From: Lepas anatifera
Taxonomy: Eukaryota > Arthropoda > Thecostraca > Lepadidae
Reading direction: 5' to 3'
Length of the DNA stretch: 64,000 nt
NCBI GenBank assembly: GCA_034440635.1
Contig: JAOTON010002098.1
Coordinates: 434,001 to 498,000 of the forward strand
In this document: positions 9,401 through 20,560 of the stretch, in pieces
Numbering within the stretch: the first letter of the stretch is position 1
Layout of the letters: the number at the start of each line of letters is the position of its first letter
Program-made: the position numbers and the translations under genes
Notes under the pieces: generated by a model
Database searches by the model: none
What the model saw: only the letters and a program-made list of their open reading frames with translations
What the model was told of the DNA's origin: nothing

Positions 9401-12400
9401 GGAGCTCGCATTTGAGGTCTGGCTATACTAGAGGGTGACCAAAAAAAACAGTCATCACCAAAAGTCAAATAACGTCCACAATTTTATGTCGATCATAACC
9501 AAACTTCATCCCCATTATGCCAAGGCCATGTGCTCAACATCCACCAACTTTCAAGTCTCTGGCTCAAGAACTCGGCTTTTTACTGGCGCTTCAAGATGTG
9601 CTCCAAATGAGCCCCCCGCCGCTGCTGGCACACTTGGATCCGGCGGGCGAAGTTCTCGATGACCCGCCCGCATTCCTCCTTCGGGATCGCTCTTATGGCT
9701 GCTGTGATGGCTGCCTTCAGTGCAGGAATGGTCTGTGGGTTGTCGTCATACACCCTGTCCTTCAGGTACTGCCACAGATAAAAATCGGGGGTTACAAGCC
9801 CGGTGAATGCGGCGACCACTCGGGGTCACACCTGCGGCTGATCAGTCGGTTAGGGAACCGCTGCCGTAGCCATGCCAGTGATTCGTTTGAGGTGTGAAGG
9901 GTGTTGCTATCCTGTTGGAACCACTGGAGGGCCCTGACGACCCCTCTCCGTCGACCAAGTGCTGTCCAGAACTCGGCAAGCACCTGGACATACCGCTCGG
10001 TCTTGATTGTCACAGACTTGCCGGATCCAAGTGTGCCTGGGGCGGCGGGGGCTCACTTGAAGCACATCTTGAAGCGCCAGTAAAAATCAGAGTTTTTAAG
10101 CCAGAGGCTTGAAAGCTGGTAGATGTTAAGCACCTAGTCTTGTCATAATGTGGATGAAGTTTGGTCATGATCGAAATATATGTTCGGACGATATTTGACT
10201 TTTGGTGATGACTGTTTTTTTTTGGGTCACCCTGTATGACTGAGAATTTGAGGAGACAAGCCTTGATAAACCTTGGAAACGTAAAACATATATTATGTAG
10301 AAAAGGAAATATTCCTTACTCACTGGAATTTAAAGTTTGTGGACGACTCGGACATCCTTTAACACTCGGACAACACGGACATCGGACAAGTGACAGCTTC
10401 CTGAGCGGCATGGTATAGAAAACAACCAATTGAGTGATCATAATCAACAAAGCTAAATAGCATCATGCTCAGGAGGCGAAGCATGTATTTTACTATTCAA
10501 TATTTGGTGCAAGAGGCGGCTCCGCTGACGTATCGGAGCAGCCACTGCGGATTTACCTCCTGGGGGCTGCCCGGGAAACCCCGAATGAAAGGCAGGGAAG
10601 TGTGAAATATCCTTGAAATATTGTTGCTTTTGATTTTAAGAGCTTTTAACTGGTTTCATTTATTTCAAGAGGCTCGTGGCAGAGCTAAACAAGGATGACA
10701 TTGATATTTTTTAACTTTGGCCCTGGTGGGGTCATTTTTACCCCTCTAAGGTTTTTCTAGGTGGCCGACTGCACACGCAGGCCGCGACGGGTTTTTCGGA
10801 TCCTTTTGATCTTTCCTGAAAACTTTAATAAGGGACCAGGTCGGTCGGTGCTCAGTAAACCCGCCTCCAAAATATTCAGTGGCAGTGTGATAATATGGTT
10901 AATTTATTGATCTGGATTCATAGCGCATAATAAAGCCACTAGGCCATTTGGAAAGTTTTTCATCGATAACCTGGGATCATCTCGATCCTGACCTCCCTTC
11001 TGCAGGCTGGGGGAATTTTTAAATGCGCGTTTCTGCCTTGTTGATCACTTTAACATGTGCTTGTGGCATGCCTAACGTTATTACTTAAAAATGACCTGTG
11101 ACCTTTGGCCGTGATTTGGGTAGTAAGAATTTTCATGTTTAACCGTAACTTTAGGACCAAAACTCTATGGTGGTGTATATTTAAATACTATTATTATGTT
11201 TGTATTATAACTGCATGTCGATGAGTGGTCTGACCTTGCGGCCGGGGCGGATCGGATTTTGAGGCGGTGCTGGGGCCGTCGTTTGGGGGGCCCCCGGGGT
11301 GGTTGCGGAAAAACGTCAAATGTGATGGGACTCAGCTTTAAAAAAATTGGTGCCCTATGCCCAACCTGGGGTCATTTTACAGGTTAGCACCACACCTGCA
11401 CGCTCGCACGCACTATATAGTCAGTATATACATAAACAGACAGGGATTTTCACTCCTTGCACTCTTGCGGGGGAGGAGGGGGCTGCAGTTGCGCCGGGAG
11501 GCGTTTCTTTCCAGTGTTTACGGTCGGCCCAAGGTGGGGGCCACCGCTCTATCGCCCCCACCTTGGATTCGCCCTTTGTCACGTAGGGTAAATTCTGTAA
11601 CCTATAGGTCAGGTCACTCTGTATTTGACATGACATTGTAAAACTGTCAATAATCCTATTCATTTTGACTAGATGATTATGATGGTGCCACAATGATGAT
11701 CGCACTATGTTCGGCTTGGAAGTTATTGGGAAAAAGTAGTTGCCTCACAGAGTGGGTAGCGTATCTTCTTCAACCTCGATTGACCTCAACTTAGAATTGA
11801 CCTTGGCTTGCAGCCACTATCTATAGTACAGCCACACGATGGAAAAGTAATCAAATATTTTTTAATGGGGGGTAAAGAAAACGTTTCTAGCTATTTCGGT
11901 TGAGATAAACGAGGTTTCGTGAGTACATCTCATTTCAGCCACCGTGCGCTAATTTAACCTCTATTGACCTGAATATTGACCCGAAGAAAACAATGACTGA
12001 AGTAACTTCGATCGAATTTGGGACGAGCTTTCGTCCTCTTTGTCCATGTTTTTCTAGTTTTTTTTGTTTTTGTTTGTTCGAATGGGGGCTTTTTGTCCCC
12101 ACCAGGGCAAAGGTAGCTTATACCAGCCACCGGGGAGAAGGTCAATGTCATGGTTGTTGAAATTGTTCAAAATTCGCACACCTATATTGATTGTCGAAAA
12201 TCCAAGCCCCTGTACTGACCCAATCACTTGCGCTTCCTGCGAAACAACAGGTACAGTAACTCACAGGTGTTTGCTGCCCTTGTCGATGGCGGGCGGCGCC
12301 TTCACCGTCTGGCGCTTCCTCCGCAGCCTCTCGTGCTCCTGCACAGGATGGGGCGGCGGCACCCCGATGGTGCTGTTGTCCCCGCTACCTTCAGCGAAGC

Positions 12401-15400
12401 GGCGTGAGCGTGACCGACCCTGTGACATCCAGAGACTCGTCACTGGATACTGTGGTGTGATTCCTGTTGCTGCTTACGAATCCTCGTTGAGGGGAGTGAA
12501 TGGTTGAGAGGGTAAAGAGTTTGGAGATTCAAGGACACATGATCCGGAACTTTTCAGGCGTTTTGACACCAGGCAATAACACAACGTTTTTTCTGTGCAC
12601 GTGTGTTGGGATAGATCATAGTTGTGCCAAGTACAGAGACAAGGCAAACGAGTACAAGAGTCAGGGATCCTTACCTGAAACTGGAGGGAGGGTGGTCTCT
12701 TAACTGATTACTTCAGGCTGGAAACAAAAACAACAAACACATATTTATCGTGCTTTGATATTACCTATATCATATTATGGACTAGAGGTGATTGTTTGAA
12801 TGTGCAGGAAGACGGGGGCTGGGTGGGCGAGGGAGAGGAACTATTATTCGACGGCCGGAATCATCATCATCCTCAGGGGAGAGGAAATACAATAACTCTA
12901 AACTGCGATAAACAATATTTTACGGTAAATTCAGATCAACAAGAACAATATTAAAAATAAAATACAAAAGTGCAAAAAAAGATGGACGTGAATGAACAGC
13001 CATGTGTGCAATCTAGCAGAAAATGAACACAAATGTTTTGAAGGCAGGAAACGGAATCAACAGCAAAATAGATAAAACACCACGGCCTTATAATGAACGA
13101 ACACACACATATATACCTAAGTGTTTTGAGATTCCCTCCCACGAAACTAGTCTTGCTCATGGCTCCACCAATCCTCAGTGGCTAAGTTCTCATTCTTATG
13201 CTTGCAGCGAACTCCAAGAAGCGAAGCGATTGAACAGCATACCGAATCTAGCCCAAAATGCAGGCTATTAGCTCCTCATCGAGCTTTGGGCGCGCTCTTC
13301 ACTCCACGGCTGCCTGAAGAAATAAAGCTTGCAAAGCCTGCGGAAAGATGGCGTTCATCAAACATTTCAGCCTGAATCAGATTGGCTTTGTCATTCCTTG
13401 GCCTATGTACAAAAGTGTTGGCAATTTATTGAATTGCTCTTCCTTTTCTTGCAAAGGGACAACGACAGTGTTGCCTCAACTTTCTTCCTCTATCAATGCG
13501 TTTTTGTCTCCCGGAAGGCGGAGTTTGTGTTCCATAACCTTTACGGTTAAGAACATCACACATGAGTGCCGCCAAGGTGCGCGCTCAACTTTGTACACAA
13601 TGTTAATTAGTAGTGTTAGGGGTGATAGGTGGCATTTCGTTGCGTTTTGGAACCAAAAGTCCCTAATATCCAAGGATTACAGACAGTGGTGTAAACTGGC
13701 AGTTTGGGAGGGCGGGGTGTTGCCCGGTCATGGCCCAGGAAACCACCCAATTTTCCTTAATTGTTCTTCTCTAGCGCCATATTCGTCACTATTTTTGCCG
13801 CTCCTCGCCCCCAAAAACACTGTCTGGGACCACCATTTGCGGCGTGAAGATGTTTCTAGTAAGCTTGGACGCCGCCACAGACTGGCGGACGCAGAGGGGG
13901 CCATCTCCCCTCCCGAGTGGCGAAATTTTGGCCAACTTTCTTAAAAACGATATGTTTTACGATTTCTCCCGAGTTGGTCCCCCAAACGGCGCTCCTGCGC
14001 CCGCCCCTACCGCCACATATAATCTTCTGAGGGGGATTTCAGTCTGGCAACGAAAGGGGCGGAGGCGAAACCCGACATGTTAACTACCATGGAAAGGGTT
14101 ATTGATCAGGACTAAAGTACAGGCCATCTACGCAGATTCACTGCAATGGTAGAACGGAAGAAAATGCCAAATCATGGGTCTTATCACCATTCTTCTTTGG
14201 CAGTGGAAACCTGCCCAGTTCACCACATAGGAGACCATCCCCTCTACTATAGATGCTATTGCAAAAAAACATATGTATTTCTACTCGTTCCGAATAAATA
14301 CCGCTTTTAGCGAAACTTGGGGAAATGGCTGCGGAGTATCTACACATTTAGCATCTTTGAGCCTATATTTGTTTATGGGCTAACCATCTGAGAATATGAA
14401 ATAAACAATTTCCACATTTGTGGCCATGGATAATGGCTTCGATAGCTCCCTGGATCCGCCAGTGGTTATTGGGCAACTACGTATCTGCCTTTGAAATCGA
14501 CATGATTTACAAATAAACTCAGGGCAAAGAACTTTGCCCTGCACAGTTGTGATTGGTTAAGTTTAGACATATTTGCACCTCAAATTTTGGCGTATTGGGG
14601 CAGACCCATAACGCTGACGCTGCTTCAGAAGCATGCCATTCTTTTATGTATTTTGTATGTTCAGCAGAGCGTGAATGTATGTGCATGTGTAAGCCAGTGT
14701 TTTAAGCTTTAGAAGGGCATTATTTAAAAGCTTATTAGTTTGTTTCTGGCTGCTAGTATACAGATTAGTTGCTGCACAAAGCATAACATGTTGGAGATGC
14801 ACAGCTGAAAGCCTTGTGATATGTTCAGTGTTGGAAAAGGCTAGCGGACGAGCGCGCACCGTCGGTTGCTGATTGGTGGCCGCAGACAATGTCGACTCCT
14901 GATTGGCTACTGAGGTTGTCGTTGGTTCGATTCTGGTGAGGAAAGGCCTGCGGGCGCTACGCTGTGTGCCACGTGCATTTAACCGGTCTATCCCCGACCA
15001 AGAAACTCTGCTCGCTTCACCGCTCTCCTGCTCTGTACGAGGCCGTGAATCAATACGGAAAAATCCCAGTGGGCGCGGCCGCAGCACACTGGTGGTAAAT
15101 GACTGGCTTCTGTTGGGCTTGCCATCTTCAGGCGGCGTTTGCAACAACTCCTTGGTGCTTTGTTCGGACATGACAGAGGCGTCGTTTTGCTGGTCAACTA
15201 CTTCAGGCGGGGTTTCCACCGTCGTTTCTACCATACCATCCGCTTTCTCCTCCTCCCTGCTACTCTGTACCCCTCCCTGCCGAGTCTCAGCCCCATTAAC
15301 CCCACCATCGATGGGCGGCACTGAGCTTTCTGTCGCTATTCCCGGCTCGCTGGCTATCGTCGTGGACTCGCTCGCTTCGTTCTTACTCTCGCTTGCGCTC

Positions 15401-17563
15401 TTCTTAGCTTCGCTGGTGGCCCATTCGACTACGGAGTATCGTTCGCGCTCTGATTCGGGGAAGTCGACAGTTTGGAAGTTTTCGATGTCTGGAAAGTGGT
15501 GTACCTCCTGGGCGATGTCAGATGGTCGCGGGAACTCGCCAAACATCCGCCGCGTCAGGGCTCGGTTCTCGCTGATGAACGACTCTATCCGGTCTCTGAA
15601 AGAGAAAGAGTGAAACCGTGAGTTTGAGTACGCCGTGACCCGGAAACATTAAGGTCAAACCCAGACCATATCCGAAGCTTGACCGATAAATCCAGGACGA
15701 TCCATTAGCACATCATGATTAACAACCCATATCCCATACGTATTTTAAAAATACTATAAATATACAAAAATTTGAATACACGTCACACGCCAGAACGCTA
15801 CTGTTCACTGGTGTGCCTGTTGAGAGCGACCCTAATCAGAAATTAATACCCAGATCTAAAACTTCACGAATCCTTTTTTAATCCACTTCAACCCTACCCA
15901 TGTGATAAGTCCGGACTCATTTCGAGATCCAGCCCAAGACGCGTTCAACTGTTGGTGTGTTCTGTGTCCACTTGTCCAGCAGCAGAGCTACTGGTCTGTA
16001 CACATCTCCCAATGATAGGAACACATGCAAGGGAGCGGAGGGGGCCCCTTAGGTCTGCAGGGGCACATCAGTGCATCCACGTTGGGTCCCGAGATCACCC
16101 CTGACGGACAGGCATGCTAGCAGTCTAGCAGTTGGCTTGCTCAATCATAGATAGACCATTTTCTCCAGCGTTAAGAGCGGAATGGGTACTCTCGTGTTTT
16201 ACGGTAGGTAAGTAGTTATTAATAAGTGGTTAGCATGCTTACTTTCCACGCGGCCGACCCGGGTTCAAGGCCCGAGAGGTTCCCAGAGCAAAGAGCAATC
16301 TGGGTCTCGAGAAACCCTTCCAACAAGGAAACAGTTTGCAATGCCATATGACCCTGGCAGTTGGTGGGTCGATAAGTCCCAAAATATAATATTCGTCCCG
16401 AAGCTCTTCCAACAGGGAAAGAGTTGGCGACCCATGGGTATGACCCCGGCAGTTGGTGCGTCGACCAAGCCCCAAAAATCATGACTGTCCTATAATGCTT
16501 ATTCTTCCTTTTATTGCATTATCGAAATACTTTTCATCATTTTGTACAAAACGTCTTCCGCAAATAACATACTAGCATTATAACATCAGATATTCGCAAT
16601 GACCTCGCTATCTTATCAAAATTTATCACCAGGCAGTCGCATAGCTACTCACTGCAAAATTTCAGAAAAAATAAATAACCCAAATCTCGGCAAGCCACGC
16701 CACTATACGACACAGCTGTATAAAGTGCGGGCTCCCACCATAGGCCAGCATGGACCAACGTCTCAGCGCCCATCCCCTTCCGAGCAGTCCGCCTGCTCCC
16801 AATCCTGATCCCGTCCCGTCCCAGAAAATCGTATGCAAAAGGTGGTCCCGTCCCGTCCTATCCTGTTTTTCCTTTCTAAGAAATCACCCCACCGCTTCGT
16901 TCCGTTCCAAATAACGCCTGGAAGGTGACCACCTTCCGCCATCGGATGATATAGTCATACAGATATAGGTAAATAATAGATGATAGATGGTAGATATAAG
17001 TATAGATGCTACCAGTATTTCATATATAGATATAGGTATAAATGATACCAGTGTATCATATCATATAGATAAGTATACTAGTATATCCGATTCCACTCCA
17101 TATCACTCCATCATGTTCCGTTCCACTCCATCTCATCCCATCCCGTTTCATTCCATCCTACACATTCTATCCCATCCCGCCCCTTTCTGTCCCATTCCAC
17201 CCCGCCTCATTCCATCTCGTCCCATTCCACCCCGTTCCATTCCATCCTGCCCCATTCCATCCCGTCCCATTCCATCTCGCCCCATTCCATCTCGTCCCAT
17301 TCCATCACGTCGCATTCCATCGCGTCGCATTCCATTCCTTCGCATTCCACCACCCCCTGCGGATGCCCGGCTGTCGCTTACATGGGGTACTGGCTGCCGG
17401 CGTTGCGACAGAAGATCTGGTACAGGCGCCGGATGCACGGAGCCCCGCGGATCACCTCGTCACCGCGAACCTCGTACCCCAGCGCGATGCTCAGCGCCGT
17501 CCAGAACAGCTGCAACAGGGGAGGGACAGAGTCACGGGACGTCCGGGAGGGGATCTTCCACAT
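6296..17563 (-). CDS. Spätzle-family secreted cystine-knot ligand, five exons recognised
   Basis: Spätzle proteins are secreted pro-proteins; after cleavage the C-terminal cystine-knot dimer binds Toll-family receptors in immunity and development. Minus-strand exons: 17509-17382, 15595-14860, 12419-12265, 8129-8004 and 6452-6296. Phases agree at every junction (0/2, 1/0, 0/2, 1/2, then 1 to stop), giving 1302 nt or 433 residues plus stop. Seen: hydrophobic segment [11 protein letters not shown] (1-11), [10 protein letters not shown] (25-34), Ser/Glu-rich pro-region (44-288), RRKR at 321-324, and a 109-residue tail with ten cysteines ending [11 protein letters not shown]. Tail length is close to the known mature Spätzle domain of about 106 residues. 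The HRLLAYDP and DWFLFPSCC motifs suggest the Spätzle 3/4/5 group; the paralogue is not resolved. The N-terminus is open: either ATG at 17563 (adds 18 residues, basic n-region plus hydrophobic core) or an upstream exon spliced at 17510. Introns carry many TEs. Confidence 0.88.
6999..7890. mobile_element. TA-flanked MITE (0.89 kb) in the last Spätzle intron
   Basis: Terminal inverted repeats of about 27 bp begin GGGGAGAGGGTGGTAAGACG (from 7001) and end with the exact complement at 7888, flanked by TA at 6999-7000 and 7889-7890. The GTAAGACGGGC motif recurs internally at 7190-7218 (as a hairpin), 7503 and 7850. No transposase is visible. TA duplications suggest a Tc1/mariner-like or other TA-targeting source; this is inference. 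Confidence 0.85.
8004..8129 (-). CDS. Spätzle exon D: first half of cystine-knot domain
   Basis: The acceptor GATTTCAG precedes 8129. The product starts [20 protein letters not shown] and ends QAIHQEIC, a Spätzle-like pattern of a cysteine, an aromatic strand and QA-x4-C. The only donor that matches exon E's phase is CAA|GCAAGT at 8004/8003, a GC-type donor; the nearby CAA|GTATAC would shift frame. It leaves AA, which with A of exon E makes Lys. Confidence 0.85.
8327..8479. mobile_element. hAT-type MITE, 153 bp
   Basis: Begins CAGTGGCGGATCCAGG and ends GGATCTGCCACTG, with perfect 8-bp target duplications CTCTGCAC at 8319-8326 and 8480-8487. The 8-bp duplication and CAG-type ends are characteristic of hAT elements. 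It sits in the Spätzle intron between exons C and D. Confidence 0.92.
8496..8765. mobile_element. hAT-type non-autonomous element, 270 bp
   Basis: Ends GCATGGGCAGATACAGGGGC and TGGATCCGCCTATG form imperfect inverted repeats. ACATCAC flanks both sides (8489-8495 and 8766-8772). The C-rich interior with repeated GGCGCCCCCTGAAA units resembles a second, more diverged copy at 59246-59450. No coding potential. Confidence 0.75.
9431..10234. mobile_element. Tc1/mariner-type foldback derivative, 804 bp
   Basis: Flanked by TA (9429-9430, 10235-10236). The ends begin GAGGGTGACC and CAGGGTGACC. Inverted arms are unusually long, 9431-9644 and 10020-10234, because the 3' end of the element, including transposase C-terminal codons, is present twice in opposite orientation around a 375-bp unique core. 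Confidence 0.9.
9580..10013 (-). pseudogene. Tc1/mariner (IS630-like) DDE transposase, C-terminal part
   Basis: Minus-strand frames give [20 protein letters not shown] (second catalytic Asp region), then WSPHSPGL, and after a frameshift near 9800 [20 protein letters not shown] to the stop at 9580. The F-Q-Q-D and P-D-F-x-L-W-x-Y-L-K-D-R motifs are typical of mariner-like transposases. The N-terminal DNA-binding part and first Asp are lost, replaced by an inverted copy of the 3' end. Inactive. Confidence 0.85.
10251..12264. other. Spätzle intron sequence with diverged AGGTCA-type repeats
   Basis: 10715-11345 and 11880-12150 resemble the GGTGGGG-ended, TGACCT-containing repeats found elsewhere in the window (GCCCTGGTGGGG, GTCCCCACCAGGGC). 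No coding frame is supported. Confidence 0.4.
12265..12419 (-). CDS. Spätzle exon C: end of pro-domain with RRKR cleavage site
   Basis: Bounded by TCACAG before 12419 and the strong donor CT|GTGAGT after 12265: 51 codons plus 2 nt. It encodes a Pro/His stretch, then [24 protein letters not shown] matches a furin/proprotein-convertase type site, inferred to release the C-terminal ligand. Split codon CT+G gives Leu with exon D. Confidence 0.85.
12420..14859. other. Spätzle intron between exons B and C
   Basis: No gene recognised. 13690-14466 contains pieces like hAT MITE ends (GACTGGCGGACGCAGAG near 13880, TGGATCCGCCAGTGG near 14450) without clear boundaries. Confidence 0.4.
14860..15595 (-). 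CDS. Spätzle exon B: pro-domain
   Basis: The acceptor is a clear pyrimidine run ending TTTCAG before 15595. The exon begins [20 protein letters not shown], a conserved-looking stretch, and then becomes low complexity, rich in Ser, Glu and Thr, as expected for a disordered pro-region. The donor ACG|GTGCGC at 14860/14859 is chosen because it gives the phase 0 needed by exon C. The frame stays open to 14644, so the exact 3' end is less certain than the 5' end. Confidence 0.75.
16228..16487 (+). mobile_element. tRNA-derived SINE, copy 1
   Basis: AGTGGTTAGCATGC (A-box-like) and GACCCGGGTTCAAGGCC (B-box-like) head a sequence whose body, CTTCCAACAGGGAAAGAGTT to GCAGTTGGTGCGTCGA, occurs twice in tandem. 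The same head and body occur inverted at 25228-25396. Shared head plus body at two loci argues for a SINE rather than a tRNA gene. It lies in the Spätzle intron between exons A and B; the rest of that intron (15596-17381) holds only simple repeats. Confidence 0.75.
17085..17356. repeat. Degenerate (TCCCATTCCATCYCG)n tract
   Basis: A 15-bp-like C/T-rich tandem repeat, with a related TCCCGTCCCG tract at 16800-16860 and an ATAGATATAGGTA tract just upstream. It directly abuts Spätzle exon A on its 3' side. Confidence 0.85.
17382..17509 (-). CDS. Spätzle exon A: signal-peptide core and first cysteines
   Basis: A polypyrimidine tract and CAG precede 17509, and GTAAGC follows 17382. The 128 nt give 42 codons plus 2 nt. 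The peptide starts with hydrophobic [11 protein letters not shown], then carries [18 protein letters not shown], typical of the Spätzle pro-region. The split codon AT+A joins exon B as Ile. The frame also stays open upstream to ATG 17563 ([18 protein letters not shown]), which alone would make a plausible signal peptide, so the acceptor may be unused. Confidence 0.85.
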
Positions 17564-17700
17564 TGCTCGGTGAAGAGTAGGCGCGACATACAAGAGACCA
17601 AGTCACAAGACGTCACTGAGCGGGATCTTCGGCATCGCTGGGTAAAGAAGAGGTGTGACTATGAGAGACCGAGTCATGTGGCGCCAGGGGTTGGTATACT
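17510..17700. repeat. Diverged ~70-bp tandem repeat upstream of Spätzle exon A
   Basis: Units contain GGGATCTTCCACATTGCTCGG, GGGATCTTCGGCATCGCTGG and AGAGACCRAGTCA. Further decayed units may extend to 17870. The ATG at 17563 lies in the first unit, which weakens it as a start codon. Confidence 0.6.
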
Positions 17701-18638
17701 CTGGCGGTGATCGCTCCAGAATACCTACAACAGACGAGGGATCAGGTCAACAAGTTTGGATATTCTGTCATTGCTACCCGTAACGAAGAGCTGGGATATT
17801 CCAAAGACTTAGTCAAGTGACTCCTTCGGGTCGCACGTCGGCATGGGAAGGTCCAGAAAAGCTGGCACCCTGCAACACTCGCAGGAGGTCACATGTCACA
17901 GGTCCAGTATTCTGGCATTGCCGGCTTTGTGATCTCCGTGGAATCCGTGTTCATGGGTTAGTTCTGATTTTGCCAACAGATGTCACCAGCACCGGGCATC
18001 GATTCAAAGCAGCAGGCATCTTTCAGAGTGATGCGCGTAGTTCCAACATTTGGTGAGGCCTCAGATTTCCCTGAGGAATTTGGGGTCCAGGCGCTAGTGT
18101 TTGTTAAGATAATGTCCATTCTATACAATTCTTGACAAGGAAGAACAAAACATCCCCCGATTTGCCTTTATCTACGACAGCTCATTTTAGCCATCCAGCG
18201 GTCAAGCTCGGAGCCACACGGAAGCTAACACGTGACTTACTGAAAAGAACATCGTAACTTCGTTTTATGAGTCCCCTCGAGTGATCGAATATTTTGGACG
18301 ACCAGGAAGGCTAGTTGATGATGAAGGGGTTCACCTTACGTCAGCGACTAGCATCTCGTAAGTTAAGATGCAATTCTAGATGGTGCTTACACATCAGCAT
18401 GGGATGCTCAGGAACGGACTCATGGCCTTGAACACGACATTAATTGAAGGTGGTGCACTAGTGGTGCAGTCAGATCCTCAGTCAGAGGGCCACAACTCAA
18501 CATGGATACCAAGGACAATATCGCTTATGTATTTGAAATACTGGTCAGACAAAAGGCGAAGCTCAATGTTGCACGCTATCGTGACGTGCATTGCCACAGG
18601 CGTGACTATATTTACAAACAGCTTCAAGATAGACTCAA

Positions 18639-19073
18639 GTGCAGTTTACATGGTAATTTAAACGGTTCGGCACGGCACAGCCGTGGGTGCCAGTGATGCC
18701 AGAGGTTATAGTTATAAGGCTGCAGCCAAAAACTGTAACTTTTACACCTTGCGTTCCTTTAAAAACACAAAATGCAGCGTTGTTTGAAACGCCACTGGAT
18801 GACGCGCTGGGCGCACGCTTGGCTCGGTTCGGTGTAAAGCGTCCGAGCCAAGCGAACGTCCAGAGAGGCATTCGGCAACCTATTGGGATAACAATGGATT
18901 TGGTATTTTGAAAGAACGCAAGCTGTTGCCGGATAGGAGCTGCAACTTTTCGTCCAATAGCTCTCCTATCTTACCATTTCCCCCAAAAATGTATTTCCCA
19001 GCATCGCCGGCACCTGTGGCTGTGCTCTGTCCAGCCGTGCCGTGCCGTTTCAATTGCCGTGTAAACTGCACTC
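18639..19073. mobile_element. Palindromic MITE, about 435 bp
   Basis: The ends pair as imperfect inverted arms of about 65-75 bp: AGTGCAGTTTACATGGTAAT at 18639 against the complement of TTGCCGTGTAAACTGCACT at 19073, both continuing through GGCACGGCAC. An internal hairpin GCTTGGCTCGG/CCGAGCCAAGC lies at 18818-18856. No target duplication was identified. Flanks 17871-18638 and 19074-20314 hold nothing recognised. Confidence 0.7.
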
Positions 19074-20314
19074 TAGTTGGCGTAGGGACTGTTATGGAGC
19101 CCTTTACTAAAAATAATGGAGGCAAAGATGCCAGGTATAATCTGGTTAAAATGACCGTGCTAAAAAGAAACAAGAAAAGTAACGTTCGCGCGACGGCATA
19201 AAAAAATGTCTCAGCGATAGCATGTGCAACGTGCCATGTATCTAAAACCACGTCTACATGAAAAAGCATGTCAAAATGCTCGCAATAAGCTTAAAGCTAG
19301 CTCCCGAATTAGTGTAGCCGTTGTTATTTTGCGAGCTCAGATACGTACGTCAAGCTGGCTATCGAAGAGAGGGCTTGGTATACTAGGTTATCGAATGGTG
19401 ATTTGTTTCAGGTAAGTTTCTACAGGGAAAAATTTAAGTCTAAGAAAAGTGCTAGGTTTCTCCAGGGAAGGTATCAAATAGGAGACAGGAATTAGCCTAG
19501 TGCTCATATTATTTTCAAATTAAGAGTCGATACGGCACTACTAATTTGTAACAGATCATGTCATATGCGCAACAGGCTGGTTGTCGCTTTTATTTGTACC
19601 AAAGCTAGAAACCTCTCTTAATAATCATATATAAAACATCAATCTTGAACTATTATATGCATCAAGAAACGGCAGCAATGCACATAGGCACTATGTATTT
19701 CGCACGGTACATTCCAAATGTGTTGCCGCTGTATTCTGCTTACGAATGCTGGATTCCCTGAAGGTAGGTTGAAGCAACGTGTCTTGATAATCAACCTATA
19801 TACCTGTCTCGACGATGTTTATAAGCACCTGATATGCATCACAAGCGATGTTTCGGTAGCAGAGGCAACGCGAAATCACCCTGACTAAGGTCGAGCATGC
19901 CTCTCATGAGGCTTAGCTCTGGTTAATTCCCGGAGGGCCTTGAGGGTAGCACGCTACGTCCAGATTTATGAAGCCTATTTTCCAGGAGTCTGGTGCCACA
20001 GATGTGGCCGCTCCAGACGTGACCTGGGTGTTCGAGGCGAATATGTCAGACGTGAGCTGGAAATCCTACTCCATACGGCGATAATGGCCAGGATTATGAT
20101 GGTTACCAGCATGCCGCTTATGTAGATCAATGGCTATGTAGATGAGGTCAATTCAATTGCAAAGGGTAATGCTGGGGCCTGATTGAAGCCATCTAAACCT
20201 TCTGGGTTAAAACTCGTCTGCAGCTTTCGCATGGCCATTACCAGTACAACATCGTGTTATGTTGTTCACAGATATAACAGGGTTTTATAGCGCCATCACT
20301 AGTATTCAGTTCGC

Positions 20315-20560
20315 CATGGATTGGACATCTGAGTGGATATACAATCCATGGATTGGACATCTGAGTGGATATACAATCCATGGATTGGACATCTGAGTGG
20401 ATATACAATCCATGGATTGGAAATCTGAGTGGGTATACAATCCATGGATTGGACATCTGAGTGGATATACAATCCATGGATTGGACATCTGCATAGATAT
20501 ACAATCCATGGATTGAAAATCTGCATAGATATACAATCCATGGATTGGATTGGATTGGAT
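20315..20560. repeat. Minisatellite, 32 bp x about 7
   Basis: Tandem units of CCATGGATTGGACATCTGAG plus TGGATATACAAT, followed by GGATT pentamers. Long ORFs on both strands are translations of this array. 20561-21194 shows nothing recognised. Confidence 0.97.

Larger units (their letters stand above)
9028..10250. mobile_element. Penelope-like terminal repeat fragment interrupted by a mariner
   Basis: GTGCTGCGGCGAGGA (9032), ATTCGGGCACAA (9120), GGGCACAACCCTTCATCAGA (9301) and GAGGTCTGGCTATACTA (9414) match the terminal repeat of the element at 28.5-32.1 kb. The match resumes after the mariner at 10235 with GACTGAGAATT. Only terminal-repeat sequence is present, partly palindromic. Confidence 0.75.

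Noticed and set aside
12064..12507. 147-codon plus-strand ORF
   Set aside because: Antisense to Spätzle exon C, whose splice phases fit the rest of the gene.
14903..15613. 236-codon plus-strand ORF
   Set aside because: Shadow of Spätzle exon B; the minus strand has the splice signals and conserved-looking motifs.
16228..16300. Functional tRNA gene
   Set aside because: A-box and B-box-like motifs occur, but a cloverleaf is not evident and the same head continues into a shared SINE body at a second locus.
17148..17438. Minus-strand ORF with RDGMGRDGM repeats
   Set aside because: Translation of the CCCATTCCAT simple repeat running past the Spätzle exon in another frame.
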